Positions 27,073 to 36,184 are shown, numbered from the stretch's first letter. The stretch: DNA of 64,000 nucleotides from Enterobacter ludwigii (GCF_001750725.1 NZ_CP017279.1:2108001-2172000); one strand, 5' to 3'. Made by a program: numbers and translations. The notes: a model not told the origin generated them from the letters alone.

Positions 27073-27737
27073 TTTGGATCACGCTCCTGGCGGTTAAGCT
27101 GGTTTTCGAAATAGTTTTGCAAGGCGGATAACACTGTCGCCATTACCCAGTAAATCAGCGAGGCCGCCAGATACATGGTGAACACTTCCAGGGTGCGCGA
27201 GGTAATAAGCTGCGCCTGACGGAACAGTTCCGGGACCTGAATGGTGGCCGCCAGCGACGTGTCTTTCACCAGGCTGATAAAGCTGTTGCTGAGCGGCGGA
27301 AGCGCCACACGCGCCGCCTGAGGCAGAATGGCTCTGCGCAGCGTTTGCCAGGGCGTCATACCGATACTGGCCGCCGCTTCCCACTGCCCTTTATCAATGG
27401 ACGAGATTGCCGCACGCAGCGTTTCAGAGGTGTATGCCGCCGTATTGAGCGACAAACCAATCATCGCCGCCGGGATCGGATCCAGCTCAATACCAAACTG
27501 CGGTAAACCGTAGTAGATCATAAAGAGCTGCGCGATAAGCGGCGTGCCGCGAAACACAGAGATATAAAAACGCGCCACCCAGCGTACTGGTAAGACGGGT
27601 GACATACGCATTAAGGCCAGCACAAACCCGAGTACCAGTCCGAAGAACATCCCGCCAATACTGAGCTGTAACGTAAATACCGCACCTTTAAGCAGGTACG
27701 GCAGGGAATCAATAACCAGTTGAATACTTTCTTGCAT
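27069..27737 (-). CDS. tcyL: L-cystine ABC transporter permease TcyL (YecS)
   Basis: A 222-residue His/Glu/Gln/Arg-type permease with several hydrophobic helices and the EAA loop (EAAASIGMTPWQTLRRAILPQA) that docks onto the ATPase. It imports L-cystine, and diaminopimelate in E. coli, with the FliY binding protein. It lies 20 bp after dcyD. Confidence 0.96.
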   Translation of the reverse strand: MQESIQLVIDSLPYLLKGAVFTLQLSIGGMFFGLVLGFVLALMRMSPVLPVRWVARFYISVFRGTPLIAQLFMIYYGLPQFGIELDPIPAAMIGLSLNTAAYTSETLRAAISSIDKGQWEAAASIGMTPWQTLRRAILPQAARVALPPLSNSFISLVKDTSLAATIQVPELFRQAQLITSRTLEVFTMYLAASLIYWVMATVLSALQNYFENQLNRQERDPK

Positions 27738-27757
27738 TATTATTTTTCGACCTGATT

Positions 27758-28744
27758 TTAGACATGAGGATGGTAGGCAAACAGCGCAGGTGCCCCGCCG
27801 GTGTGAACAAACAAAATCGGCCCTTCATCCTTAAAGCGCTTCTGTTCAATGCCATCGATAAGACCGGCCATCGCTTTGCCCGTATACACGGGATCAAGCA
27901 GTATACCCTCGAGGCGCGCCAGCAATTTCACCGCGTCCATCCCCTCTTCATTAGGCGTGCCGTAGCCTGGTGCAAAATAATCGTCCCAGAGCTCGATATC
28001 AGCCGTTGCTTTCAACGCCAGTTGCTCTGCCACCGCCTGCTGTAAGGTGACCACTTTCGGCTTCTGGTCCGCGACGCTACGCGATACCGTCACGCCAATA
28101 AGCTCGACATCGGGTAATAATTGCTCCAGACCTACGGCCAGCCCTGCGTGGGTACCTGCACTGCCGGAAGCAACAACGACAGAAGAGAGGCTGACCGCTC
28201 CCTCGCATTGCTGGGCAATCTCCAGCGCACTTTCCACATACCCCAGCGCGCCCAGCGCATTCGAGCCGCCGACAGGAATAACGTAGGGACGAAAACCCTG
28301 CGCTTCCAGACGCGTCGCCAGTTCATCAAGTTGTGCGGTCGGGTCGGTTAATGCCTCGACCATTTCGACTTGTACGTTAAACAGATCCAGCAGCAGACGG
28401 TTGCCGTTAGTCAGATAGTTTTCTGCGTGCGTTCCAATTGGGTTTTCCAGCAATGCCACACAGTGGAGACCCAGCTTTGCGGCCACCGCGGCGGTCTGGC
28501 GGACGTGGTTAGACTGAATGGCACCTGCGGTAATGAGCGTATCCGCGCCTTCACGCAGGGCGTCAGCGGCCAGAAACTCCAGCTTACGCAGCTTATTGCC
28601 CCCCATCGCCATCGGCGTTACGTCATCGCGCTTGATAAAAATATCGCGTCCTAAATAGTCAGAAAATCGCGGCAGATACTCCAGCGGAGTCGGCGCGCCG
28701 ATAAACTCCAGGCGGGGAAAGCGCGTTAAATTCTGTAGTGACAT
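27758..28744 (-). CDS. dcyD: D-cysteine desulfhydrase DcyD
   Basis: A 328-residue PLP enzyme of the ACC deaminase family that breaks D-cysteine into pyruvate, H2S and ammonia. The PLP-binding Lys lies in [11 protein letters not shown] and the phosphate-binding loop in [11 protein letters not shown]. Its place among cystine uptake genes fits sulfur scavenging and detoxification. Confidence 0.96.
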   Translation of the reverse strand: MSLQNLTRFPRLEFIGAPTPLEYLPRFSDYLGRDIFIKRDDVTPMAMGGNKLRKLEFLAADALREGADTLITAGAIQSNHVRQTAAVAAKLGLHCVALLENPIGTHAENYLTNGNRLLLDLFNVQVEMVEALTDPTAQLDELATRLEAQGFRPYVIPVGGSNALGALGYVESALEIAQQCEGAVSLSSVVVASGSAGTHAGLAVGLEQLLPDVELIGVTVSRSVADQKPKVVTLQQAVAEQLALKATADIELWDDYFAPGYGTPNEEGMDAVKLLARLEGILLDPVYTGKAMAGLIDGIEQKRFKDEGPILFVHTGGAPALFAYHPHV

Positions 28745-28810
28745 GGGTTCTCCGGTAACACAGACTCAAGGTGATATTTTTCATTATGCACGCAGACGCG
28801 TAAGAAATAA

Positions 28811-28836
28811 AAAAGGCGCTTTTAAAAGCGCCTTTT
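28811..28836. terminator. Terminator of tcyJ (fliY)
   Basis: A 26-bp palindrome (AAAAGGCGCTTTT and its complement) with A and T runs on both sides, between tcyJ and dcyD. dcyD-tcyL-tcyN probably have their own promoter or depend on read-through. Confidence 0.88.
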
Positions 28837-28851
28837 TTTAACGTCAAAGAC

Positions 28852-29652
28852 TTATTTCGTGACGTCTGCCCCGAACCACTTCTCAGAAAGGGCTTTCAGG
28901 CTGCCGTCTTTTTGCATGTCAGCAATCGCGGAGTCAATCGCTTTAACCAGGTCGTCGTTGCCTTTACGAACAGCTACACCGGATTCCTGACGAGAGAACG
29001 CATCACCGGCTACCGCCAGGGTATTGTTGGTTTTCTTCACCAGATCCAGCGCGGCCAGACGGTCAACCAGAATCGCATCAATACGACCTACGCGGAGATC
29101 CTGGTATTTTGTCGGGTCATCATCGTAAGTGCGGATATCCACACCCTGAACGTTCTGGCGCAGCCACTCTTCATAGTTGGTCCCCAGACCGACACCGACT
29201 TTTTTGCCTTTCAGGTCAGCGGCCGTTTTGATGGTGCCTTCGTTACCTTTCTTCACCAGCGCCTGGATACCGGACACGGTGTACGGCGTGGAGAAGTCAT
29301 ACTTCTTCTTACGCTCGTCAGAAATGGTCACCTGGTTAATCACCACATCAATACGTTTGGAATCCAGCGACGCCAGCATACCGTCCCATTTGGTCGGTTT
29401 GATGGAGGCTTTCACGCCAAGGTGTTTCGCCAGTTCCTGTGCAAATTCCACTTCAAAACCGGTGAGTTTACCGTCATCGCCCTGGAAGCTGAACGGAGGA
29501 TAGGTTCCTTCCAGCCCGACCAGCAGCGTACCGCGCTCTTTCACTTTATTCAGCAGATTTTCTGCGGCGAACGTTTTCACGCTCATACCCGCGACCAGCG
29601 CGACTGCCATTACACCCATCAGCGCCTGACGACCCAGAAGTGCTAATTTCAT
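28852..29652 (-). CDS. tcyJ: L-cystine-binding protein TcyJ (FliY)
   Basis: A 266-residue periplasmic binding protein of the polar amino acid family with a Sec signal peptide ending in TFAA. It shows the family signature GFEVEFAQELAKHLG and the ligand-binding region VINQVTISDERKKKYDFS. It delivers cystine to TcyL/TcyN. The old name fliY comes from its place in the fliAZY unit, not from a flagellar role. Confidence 0.96.
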   Translation of the reverse strand: MKLALLGRQALMGVMAVALVAGMSVKTFAAENLLNKVKERGTLLVGLEGTYPPFSFQGDDGKLTGFEVEFAQELAKHLGVKASIKPTKWDGMLASLDSKRIDVVINQVTISDERKKKYDFSTPYTVSGIQALVKKGNEGTIKTAADLKGKKVGVGLGTNYEEWLRQNVQGVDIRTYDDDPTKYQDLRVGRIDAILVDRLAALDLVKKTNNTLAVAGDAFSRQESGVAVRKGNDDLVKAIDSAIADMQKDGSLKALSEKWFGADVTK

Positions 29653-29738
29653 AAATACCCCGATATAGTGGAATTTTTGAGTAGTGTAGAGAAATCACCT
29701 GCAAGGTCAAAGGCGACTGCGCTACATCTTATTCTTTT

Positions 29739-30290
29739 TTAATATATATCAGAAGTTGTTCCAGCGTGGGCTTTCTGCTTTATGACACCCGGCATTTGTA
29801 CCTTATATTGTGCATACTTGCGCAGCGCAATGCGGTAGTTGTTGGTGCTGGTCGCAGGCAGCCACGGCTCAAGATTCTCATCCAGATAGCCGGTCTTCAG
29901 CAGATCGCGGGAGATGTTGTTCACGGTGAGATGTTGTCCGAGACGGCGCAGGCGGACGACATATTCGCGTACGGTTCCGTGGCTCATCTCCGTTTGTTCA
30001 AACAGGAATTGTTTGAAGCCGATAATGTCGAAGAAGTCGCTTTGCTCTTTGCAGTGGAGATCACCGCAGAAACGGCAAAGTGCCACCCACTCTTTTTGTT
30101 CTTCGAGCCATGCTGCTTCATCCATCAACGTGTCGAGGCGTGAAATCGCGATCTTATTAACGATTTCGCCTCGACGAACCAGCGTGATACGATCGAGTAA
30201 CTTGTTACAGTGGGCGCAATGCGTCTGGCTGTGTTTAAAGTCTTTCAGGTAGCGGCTTAAAGGCCGTCTTTTAGATTGCTGCACCGTCAT
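29739..30290 (-). CDS. fliZ: Flagellar regulator FliZ
   Basis: A 183-residue regulator with an N-terminal Cys cluster (HCAHCNKL, then CRFCGDLHC) and a core-binding (tyrosine-recombinase-like) DNA-binding fold described for E. coli FliZ. In E. coli it represses sigma-S promoters and csgD during motility. Second gene after fliA, 54 bp downstream. Confidence 0.96.
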   Translation of the reverse strand: MTVQQSKRRPLSRYLKDFKHSQTHCAHCNKLLDRITLVRRGEIVNKIAISRLDTLMDEAAWLEEQKEWVALCRFCGDLHCKEQSDFFDIIGFKQFLFEQTEMSHGTVREYVVRLRRLGQHLTVNNISRDLLKTGYLDENLEPWLPATSTNNYRIALRKYAQYKVQMPGVIKQKAHAGTTSDIY

Positions 30291-30344
30291 GATAACTCCT
30301 GGTTGTCAATACGTTGTGCGGCATTTTTCAGGTGAATCAATCAC

Positions 30345-31064
30345 CTATAACTTACCCAGCTTTGTGCGTAAACGTTTAATGGCCTGGCTGTGCAACTGGC
30401 TTACCCGAGACTCCCCCACTTCCAGAACAGCGCCAATCTCTTTGAGATTAAGCTCTTCCTGATAATAGAGGGTCAACACCAGCTGTTCGCGCTCAGGTAA
30501 AGCCTCAATCGCTTCCATTACGCGCTGGCGTAAATTACCTTCCATTAAATGGTGTAACGGGTTTTCTTGCTGATGCTCATCCGTCACCAGCTCGATGCTA
30601 TCGCCATGCTCTTCTCGCCACTCGTCATAAGAGAAGAGTTGGCTATTATTGGTATCGAGCAACATCTGACGATACTCTTCAACAGCAATGCCAAGACGTT
30701 CCGCCACTTCTGTTTCCGTTGCGTTACGTCCCAGTTCCTGTTCCAGCTGCCCCATCGCATGCGCCACTTCGCGCGCGTTGCGGCGAACACTGCGCGGCAC
30801 CCAGTCGCGGCTGCGCAGCTCATCCAGCATCGCACCACGAATACGCTGAACTGCGTAAGTCGTAAATGCCGTTCCTTGCAGAGCGTCGTATCGGTCAACT
30901 GCATTCAATAACCCGATACCGCCCGCCTGTAGCAGATCGTCAAGTTCCACGCTCGCCGGCAAACGCACCTGGAGGCGCAATGCTTCGTGACGCACCAGTG
31001 GGACATAACGCTGCCACAGCGAGTGTTTATCCATTACACCTTCAGCGGTATAGAGTGAATTCAC
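30345..31064 (-). CDS. fliA: Flagellar sigma factor FliA (sigma-28)
   Basis: A 239-residue sigma factor with regions 2 (DDLLQAGGIGLLNAVDRYD, TTYAVQRIRGAMLDELRSRDW), 3 and 4 (LKEIGAVLEVGESRVSQLHSQA). It transcribes late flagellar genes such as fliC and fliD. MNSLYTAEGVMDKH equals the E. coli start. Unlike E. coli, where fliC lies immediately upstream, here a 10-kb glycosylation island separates the two. Confidence 0.97.
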   Translation of the reverse strand: MNSLYTAEGVMDKHSLWQRYVPLVRHEALRLQVRLPASVELDDLLQAGGIGLLNAVDRYDALQGTAFTTYAVQRIRGAMLDELRSRDWVPRSVRRNAREVAHAMGQLEQELGRNATETEVAERLGIAVEEYRQMLLDTNNSQLFSYDEWREEHGDSIELVTDEHQQENPLHHLMEGNLRQRVMEAIEALPEREQLVLTLYYQEELNLKEIGAVLEVGESRVSQLHSQAIKRLRTKLGKL

Positions 31065-31089
31065 GATAAACAGCCCTGCGTTAGTTGAG

Positions 31090-31097
31090 TTATCGGC
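31090..31097 (-). promoter_or_regulatory. Sigma-28 minus-10 element upstream of fliA
   Basis: Reads GCCGATAA on the minus strand, 26 bp before the fliA start, as in the E. coli fliA promoter, which is also weakly FliA-dependent. A clear TAAAGTTT minus-35 is not present. Confidence 0.6.
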
Positions 31098-31170
31098 ATG
31101 ATTATCCGATTCTGCAGGGCGTTCAATTGGATGAATAGTGGGTAAAATAAGGGGTTATTTGGGGGTTACC

Positions 31171-31195
31171 GATGCATGCAGGGATAACATGCATC
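31171..31195 (-). repeat. Stem-loop between the glycosylation island and fliA
   Basis: GATGCATG pairs perfectly with CATGCATC around CAGGGATAA, just after the last island gene. No T-tract follows on the minus strand, so read-through towards fliA remains possible. Confidence 0.6.
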
Positions 31196-31212
31196 CTGTG
31201 GTAAGGATAACG

Positions 31213-31950
31213 TCAGCCTTTTTTACATAGCAAGAATATACTTGAACATAAATCAGGGTATTGATGGCCTAACTCGTAGCACCCCTCAAGATATTGCTTT
31301 GAGATGATATCTGTCTGTAAAAGTTTGTCCCACTGGAAATTAGCGAGCGCCTTGAAAAAAATACCCGTGCGATAAACAACGTTAAGTCCCGCAAGACGGG
31401 CATCTCTTTCAAGAGTATCCAGAGAATAAGTACAACGATGGCCATGCTGAAACTCAGCCTCCGTCACCGCACTGTTATGCGAGATTAAGTTCATTTTTAC
31501 GGCAATCTGTCGGGAGGCGGCATGCGCATTTGGACAAACCAGAAAAAAGTGGCCTTCATCCGTTAACCATTCATTATTAATGCGTTTTAAGAGGTTAACG
31601 GGATCGTCAATATGCTCCAGCACATGGGTGAGAATAATATTGTCATAACGCTCCGGCAGTTCAACATCCTCAAAGCGGGAATGCACAAACGAGACATTTT
31701 CCCCCAGGCGCTTACTGGCGATATTCATCGCCTCTGCCGAGGCTTCCACGCAGGTGATGTCGCTGAATTTTTCGGTCAATCGTGCGGTAAAATCACCTTT
31801 AAAACTACCAAGTTCAAGTAAATTACCCGGCTTAAAAAATGGTGTGAACGCACGGATCATAAAAGGGTGCATCACATCAAAATCAAAGTTATAGGCATAC
31901 TGATGATCGGCAGTATCTTTGATTTCCAGATTGTAATCACGAAGGGTCAT
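31213..31950 (-). CDS. Class I SAM-dependent methyltransferase of the flagellin glycosylation island
   Basis: A 245-residue methyltransferase. SAM-binding motif I is LLELGSFKGDF (residues 44-54), followed by an acidic end of strand 2 (CVEASAEA) and motif IV-like ILTHVLEHIDDP. No membrane segment or signal. It overlaps the GNAT gene by 4 bp and is the last gene of the island. By analogy with known flagellin glycans, which carry O- or N-methyl groups, it probably methylates the sugar or its acyl group; the substrate is inference. Confidence 0.85.
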   Translation of the reverse strand: MTLRDYNLEIKDTADHQYAYNFDFDVMHPFMIRAFTPFFKPGNLLELGSFKGDFTARLTEKFSDITCVEASAEAMNIASKRLGENVSFVHSRFEDVELPERYDNIILTHVLEHIDDPVNLLKRINNEWLTDEGHFFLVCPNAHAASRQIAVKMNLISHNSAVTEAEFQHGHRCTYSLDTLERDARLAGLNVVYRTGIFFKALANFQWDKLLQTDIISKQYLEGCYELGHQYPDLCSSIFLLCKKG

Positions 31951-32399
31951 GTTGTTATCTCACTGTGCAAAGTCATGGTTATCTTTGAAGCGTTTGATCT
32001 GCCGAAGATAAATCCATGCTTTAGATATAAATGTTGTGCCGACACGTTATTCTTATCGACTTCAAGATTAATTTCCATCACACCCAGGGACTGTAGATGT
32101 TCAATGCTTTGAATTAATAGCTTGCTACCCACACCGCAATGCTGGGCGTCAGGCAAAACGGAAACATGAGTAATAAATCCCTGCTGACGCTGCGCGTTAT
32201 AATAGGCTGCAACCAGTCCGATGAGCGTGTTGTTATGCCAGGCTTCGGTTCGCCATGCCCGCTCCGCTATTTTTTTGGCATAGTCCTGCAACGCGATTAT
32301 TTCGGTAATAGACGCGACAAAAAGCGGGTCACACTGATTAAAGTGTTCGACGATCTCCTCCGGTGAGGCACGGTTCTGGCAAAACGCCCAGCAATTCAT
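31947..32399 (-). CDS. GNAT family N-acetyltransferase
   Basis: A 150-residue GNAT acyltransferase. The acetyl-CoA binding motif A is ITHVSVLPDAQHCGVGSKLL, and motif B lies in AQHLYLKHGF. In this setting it most likely acylates the 4-amino group of the dTDP-sugar formed by the aminotransferase upstream. It overlaps both neighbours by 4 bp. An alternative is protein N-acetylation of flagellin or a glycosyltransferase. Confidence 0.82.
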   Translation of the reverse strand: MNCWAFCQNRASPEEIVEHFNQCDPLFVASITEIIALQDYAKKIAERAWRTEAWHNNTLIGLVAAYYNAQRQQGFITHVSVLPDAQHCGVGSKLLIQSIEHLQSLGVMEINLEVDKNNVSAQHLYLKHGFIFGRSNASKITMTLHSEITT

Positions 32400-33361
32400 A
32401 ACACCAGTTCCGCCAGGCCAAATCCTGCTTTGCCAAACGCGTTACCGTTATAAAGCAAATAAACTTTCTCATCGCAGCGGAACAGATGGGGATAGCACTG
32501 CATTTCGCTGTCCCAGTCATTCACGGACGCGAGCGACGCCATCTGGCTGTCGTCACGATGCCAGTGGTGTAAATCATCAGACCAGGCATAGCCCAGACGA
32601 TAGCCGCGCCCCTGCTCTGTGCGGAAATCGAAACACTCACGGAAGCAAAAGACCATATGATAACGGCCATTGATTTCAATCACCGTCGGCAGTGCCTGGC
32701 ATTCATCGTCCCCCAGTACGGAAGGGATAATTTGCTGGCTGTCACGCTGCCAGTGGATGCCATCGTGTGATTCCGCATGAGCAATTTTATAGATGCGATC
32801 CGGAACCGAATCCGGTGTGCGCTTCTTCCAGCCCGTTCCAAAGATGTACCACATGTGGAAACGTTCACGGGTATGTATAACAAAGGCATCTCCCACTAAG
32901 TGTGGCTCGTGCAATGAGGGGCCCATCACGGGCCCAGTACCGAAACGGGTGAAGTGTTCGCCATTGTCTGTGCTTACCGCAAAACCAATGGCTGTATCAA
33001 CCGAGACCGAAACGCGACGATTCCAGCCCGTCGTCCATGCCATGATTTTTCCTTCATGACGCAGAACGTTACAAGGGAAAATACCGTGCTCATCGAATGT
33101 GCCCAATTCAGCAGATGCTATCACCGGCTCGGGACTGATACGAAGCACCTCCCGCAAAGATTTATCCATATCCACATAGCAGACACGGCTAATAAACTTT
33201 GCTGAATTCGCCTCCCGCTCACGCGTGGAAAAGTAGATTCGGACAAAGTCATTAAACACCAGCGCTTGCGGAGACTGGGCAAAACCCACCCCATTTGCCA
33301 GAGGAGGAACCTGTGAAGGCGAATAGATAAGCCCGTGCTTACGCCATTTCAGGGTCAGCAT
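32396..33361 (-). CDS. Beta-propeller glycosidase-like protein, paralogue 2
   Basis: A 321-residue soluble protein with repeated blade-like units and motifs such as AIGFAVSTDNGEHFTRFG, AHAESHDGIHWQRD and LGYAWSDDLHHWHRDD, typical of five-bladed propellers of the GH43/GH32/GH130 type. No signal peptide, so it acts in the cytoplasm, which is unusual for a glycosidase. It is clearly paralogous to the gene just upstream: shared RIYKIA-, DDE-QA-P-V, NG-YHM-FC-R and GYR-GYAWS patterns. Acidic residues at blade starts (FNDFVRIYFS, EPHLVGD, DDECQALP) could be catalytic. It may instead bind or rearrange a sugar nucleotide. Function unknown. Confidence 0.75.
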   Translation of the reverse strand: MLTLKWRKHGLIYSPSQVPPLANGVGFAQSPQALVFNDFVRIYFSTREREANSAKFISRVCYVDMDKSLREVLRISPEPVIASAELGTFDEHGIFPCNVLRHEGKIMAWTTGWNRRVSVSVDTAIGFAVSTDNGEHFTRFGTGPVMGPSLHEPHLVGDAFVIHTRERFHMWYIFGTGWKKRTPDSVPDRIYKIAHAESHDGIHWQRDSQQIIPSVLGDDECQALPTVIEINGRYHMVFCFRECFDFRTEQGRGYRLGYAWSDDLHHWHRDDSQMASLASVNDWDSEMQCYPHLFRCDEKVYLLYNGNAFGKAGFGLAELVL

Positions 33362-34317
33362 AATTTGCCCTCAAGTTGTGCCAGGCCAAAGCCATAGCGG
33401 CCCACCTGATCCCCCAGATAAGCCATGTAAATATTGCCATCGAGTTCAAAAACGTGTGGGTAGCTGATCATTTCTGCATCCCATCCGGAAGCAGAAACGT
33501 CAATGCCAGCTTTGCTATCATCCCGGTGCCACGACATCATATCCAGACTCCACGCGTAGCCGATGCGGTAACCGTTCTGCTTTCCGCGGTAATGGGCGCT
33601 GTAGCGGTAGCAAAAAAACATATGGTATTTGCCGTTGGCGTAAAAAACATCCGGGCTGGCCTGTGCCTCGTCCTCTTCGATACGGCTGGGGATCAGATCT
33701 TTATTCAGCTTCGTCCAGTTGATGCCATCTTCAGATGTCGCCATGCGAATCTTGTAGACCGGCTCTGCGCGGCCATCCACCCATTTCCATTTGCGACCAG
33801 CAATATAAAAAAGCTGCCATTGGTTATTGAATCTTCGAATTTTCGGCCCACTCATTACAAACGGCTCATCCGGAGAGTAACCGATTGCTGGCCCCGGACC
33901 CGCTTTAACAAAGGTCTCCCCCTGGTCATGGCTTACTGCCATGCCAATTGCCACGTTGAACGGCACCGATTCGCAGCGAGTCCAGCCTGCATACCAGGCT
34001 TTTACCACATCCTTATCGCGCATCACGGAGACGGGATAGGTACCAAATTCGTCAAATTCTCCGTATCCACCCAGCGGGAGAATCGGTTCACGGGCAAAGC
34101 GCAATACCTGGAAGAGATCGTCACGAGCCAAATCCACCCAAGCGGAATAGCTGACATATTTCCCCTGTTCATCAGCAGGCGGGCGGCAGGAGAAATAGAC
34201 GCGCACGAAATCATCAAAGATCAGCGTCGCAGGGGCCTGAGCAAACTCTTTAAGCCAAGGGAGATGAGTCACCTCCTGCGGGGTAAAGACCTTACCCAAT
34301 TTTTTCCATGTAAACAT
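33355..34317 (-). CDS. Beta-propeller glycosidase-like protein, paralogue 1
   Basis: A 320-residue cytoplasmic protein of the same family as the next gene, which it overlaps by 7 bp. Blade signatures include AIGMAVSHDQGETFVKAG, IRMATSEDGINWTKLN and IGYAWSLDMMSWHRDD. Acidic positions at FDDFVRVYFS, SPDEPFVMSG and EEDEAQASPD line up with those of its partner, so both copies keep the putative active site. Tandem retention suggests they work as a pair, perhaps a heterodimer or two successive steps. I do not know a characterised close homologue. Confidence 0.75.
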   Translation of the reverse strand: MFTWKKLGKVFTPQEVTHLPWLKEFAQAPATLIFDDFVRVYFSCRPPADEQGKYVSYSAWVDLARDDLFQVLRFAREPILPLGGYGEFDEFGTYPVSVMRDKDVVKAWYAGWTRCESVPFNVAIGMAVSHDQGETFVKAGPGPAIGYSPDEPFVMSGPKIRRFNNQWQLFYIAGRKWKWVDGRAEPVYKIRMATSEDGINWTKLNKDLIPSRIEEDEAQASPDVFYANGKYHMFFCYRYSAHYRGKQNGYRIGYAWSLDMMSWHRDDSKAGIDVSASGWDAEMISYPHVFELDGNIYMAYLGDQVGRYGFGLAQLEGKLC

Positions 34318-34318
34318 A

Positions 34319-35017
34319 TTAAATTAACTCATAACCAAGTTGCAGGCGACGAACCACCTCATCGCGAGAGTTAAACATCATGACGTCAATAATGGACAGC
34401 CAGGGAATAAACGCCGCGTCAGAATGCGGGTAGTGCCACGGTTGCGGCTGGATAAATTGCAGCTGAAGCCCGCGTTCGACAAAATCCTGCCGGGAATAGA
34501 GCGCCATGCCCCCCGGGGGGTTAATATACGTACGGACGTTCATCACCTGACAAATATCGATGACGCGATCCTGAGACTTTAACGCGTGATTCGCCGGTAA
34601 CGAAGACGAGACAATTAGCTCACACGAGAAGCCAAAATAGTCCCGCAACCGGTTCAGGCCCAGCCACAGATAATTAAAAAGATTATCCTCCGGGTTCTGA
34701 ATAATCTCCTCAACGATCGGCATTACCGCGGAAAATGAGGGTGCGTGGCGATACGCACCGACAATTTGATTGCACAGCTTATTGCGGTCAAATGCTGCTG
34801 AGAGCTGCCGCTCCCTGATATCCAGAAAGTCCGAGTCTTTTTTTAGTGGCAGCGAGATTAATGACTCCGCACCGCGAACCTGAATACGGTTACGGTTAAT
34901 CCACCCTTTTTTCGTGTACTTGATGTTGTCATACACCACGAAAGCATCCACTGCCGCCATCAGTTGGAAATAGCCGCAATACGGGAAAAAATAGGGTTGC
35001 ATGATCGCCAGCTTCAT
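34319..35017 (-). CDS. WbqC family protein
   Basis: A 232-residue member of the WbqC-like family (signature MQPYFFPYCGYFQLM at residues 6-20, then YDNIKYTKKGWINRNRI). The family is common in O-antigen and glycan loci and is tied by context to acyl or amino-acyl modification of 4-amino sugars, but its reaction is not established to my knowledge. It begins 12 bp after the aminotransferase gene and ends 1 bp before the first propeller gene, so the three are surely co-expressed. Confidence 0.85.
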   Translation of the reverse strand: MKLAIMQPYFFPYCGYFQLMAAVDAFVVYDNIKYTKKGWINRNRIQVRGAESLISLPLKKDSDFLDIRERQLSAAFDRNKLCNQIVGAYRHAPSFSAVMPIVEEIIQNPEDNLFNYLWLGLNRLRDYFGFSCELIVSSSLPANHALKSQDRVIDICQVMNVRTYINPPGGMALYSRQDFVERGLQLQFIQPQPWHYPHSDAAFIPWLSIIDVMMFNSRDEVVRRLQLGYELI

Positions 35018-35029
35018 CGGTTTTCTTTC

Positions 35030-36184
35030 CTATCCATTGACCACAAGCGCAGGCTCTGCCGCACGGGCGGCATTGATAAAGAGTTCCTGGATAATCTCAA
35101 TAATACGACGTTGATCGGCCACCAGTAGTCCGGGATAGATGGGCAGGCAGAGCACCGCATGAGAAATTTCATCGGCAACCGGGAGATGTTGTGCATTCGC
35201 CGTCGGGAAGTGGCGATACATCGGGAACGCGCTGATAAGCGGATAGAAATAACGGCGGGCATAGATATTATGCTTGCGTAATTCCGAATAGATAGCATCC
35301 CGGCTGACCGCCGAATCTTCGCGGATAAGTACCGGGAAGTAGGAGTAATTCCATTCAATATTACTGGCAGGTTTAATGTACTCCAGCGCCGGAAGAGCGG
35401 AATCGAGCAGTTCAACGTAACGTTGATAAATAACCGCGCGTTCCTGCAGCGCACTGTCAATATACTTTAACTGCAGCAGCCCCATGGCCGCCTGCACTTC
35501 ATTCATTTTGGCGTTAATACCCGGCGCCATCACAATGGTTTCATCGGCAAAACCAAAGTTTTTAAGATAATCGATGCGCTGCTTGGTTTTGGCATCATGG
35601 CAAATAATGGCCCCCCCTTCGAAGGTATTAAACACCTTTGTGGCATGGAAGCTCAGTACGGACAGATCGCCATAATTGAGAATGCTGGCGTTATCCTGTT
35701 TGACGCCGAAACAGTGGGCCGCATCGTAAATCACCTTCAGTCCATAGGTATCGGCAATCTTCTGGATGCGTTCCATATCGCACGGAATACCATAGCAGTG
35801 GACTGGCATGATCGCCGTCGTTTTAGGCGTAATCAGTTCTTCAATGCGATCCGGATCGATATTAAAAGTGGCGGGGTCAATATCAGCAAACACCGGTGTT
35901 AAATCATTCCACAGCAGGCTGTGAGACGTGGCGACAAAAGAGTATGGCGTGGTGATCACTTCACCGGTTATACGCAATGTCTGAAGCGCCGTCAGCAACG
36001 CGAGCGTGCCGTTGGAGAACAGGCAGACATGTTTTACCCCAAGATACGCCGCCAGCGCCTCTTCCAGTTGCTGATGGAATTGCCCGCTGTTGGTCAAAAT
36101 TTTACTTTCCCACAAGGTCTCCAGGTAAGGGATGAACTCCTCAAGGGGCGGAAGAAGTGGACTGGTAACGTAGACATTTTTCAT
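35030..36184 (-). CDS. DegT/DnrJ/EryC1 sugar-nucleotide aminotransferase (VioA-like)
   Basis: A 384-residue PLP enzyme with internal aldimine Lys183 (LSFHATKVFNTFEGG), PLP-stacking segment D154-A-A-H157 and N-terminal SNGT phosphate loop. By eye it is closest to VioA, which transaminates dTDP-4-keto-6-deoxyglucose to dTDP-4-amino-4,6-dideoxyglucose (viosamine); FdtB- or RffA-type activities are alternatives. The island has no rmlA/rmlB, so the keto-sugar must come from the rhamnose or ECA pathway elsewhere. It starts 3 bp after the GT41 fusion gene. Confidence 0.9.
   Translation of the reverse strand: MKNVYVTSPLLPPLEEFIPYLETLWESKILTNSGQFHQQLEEALAAYLGVKHVCLFSNGTLALLTALQTLRITGEVITTPYSFVATSHSLLWNDLTPVFADIDPATFNIDPDRIEELITPKTTAIMPVHCYGIPCDMERIQKIADTYGLKVIYDAAHCFGVKQDNASILNYGDLSVLSFHATKVFNTFEGGAIICHDAKTKQRIDYLKNFGFADETIVMAPGINAKMNEVQAAMGLLQLKYIDSALQERAVIYQRYVELLDSALPALEYIKPASNIEWNYSYFPVLIREDSAVSRDAIYSELRKHNIYARRYFYPLISAFPMYRHFPTANAQHLPVADEISHAVLCLPIYPGLLVADQRRIIEIIQELFINAARAAEPALVVNG

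Noticed and set aside
28912..29646. A 244-codon plus-strand frame opposite tcyJ
   Set aside because: Complement of a conserved binding-protein gene with no ribosome site.
33376..34374. A 332-codon plus-strand frame opposite the first propeller gene
   Set aside because: It spans the WbqC/propeller junction and shows no motifs; the minus-strand genes fit the operon.
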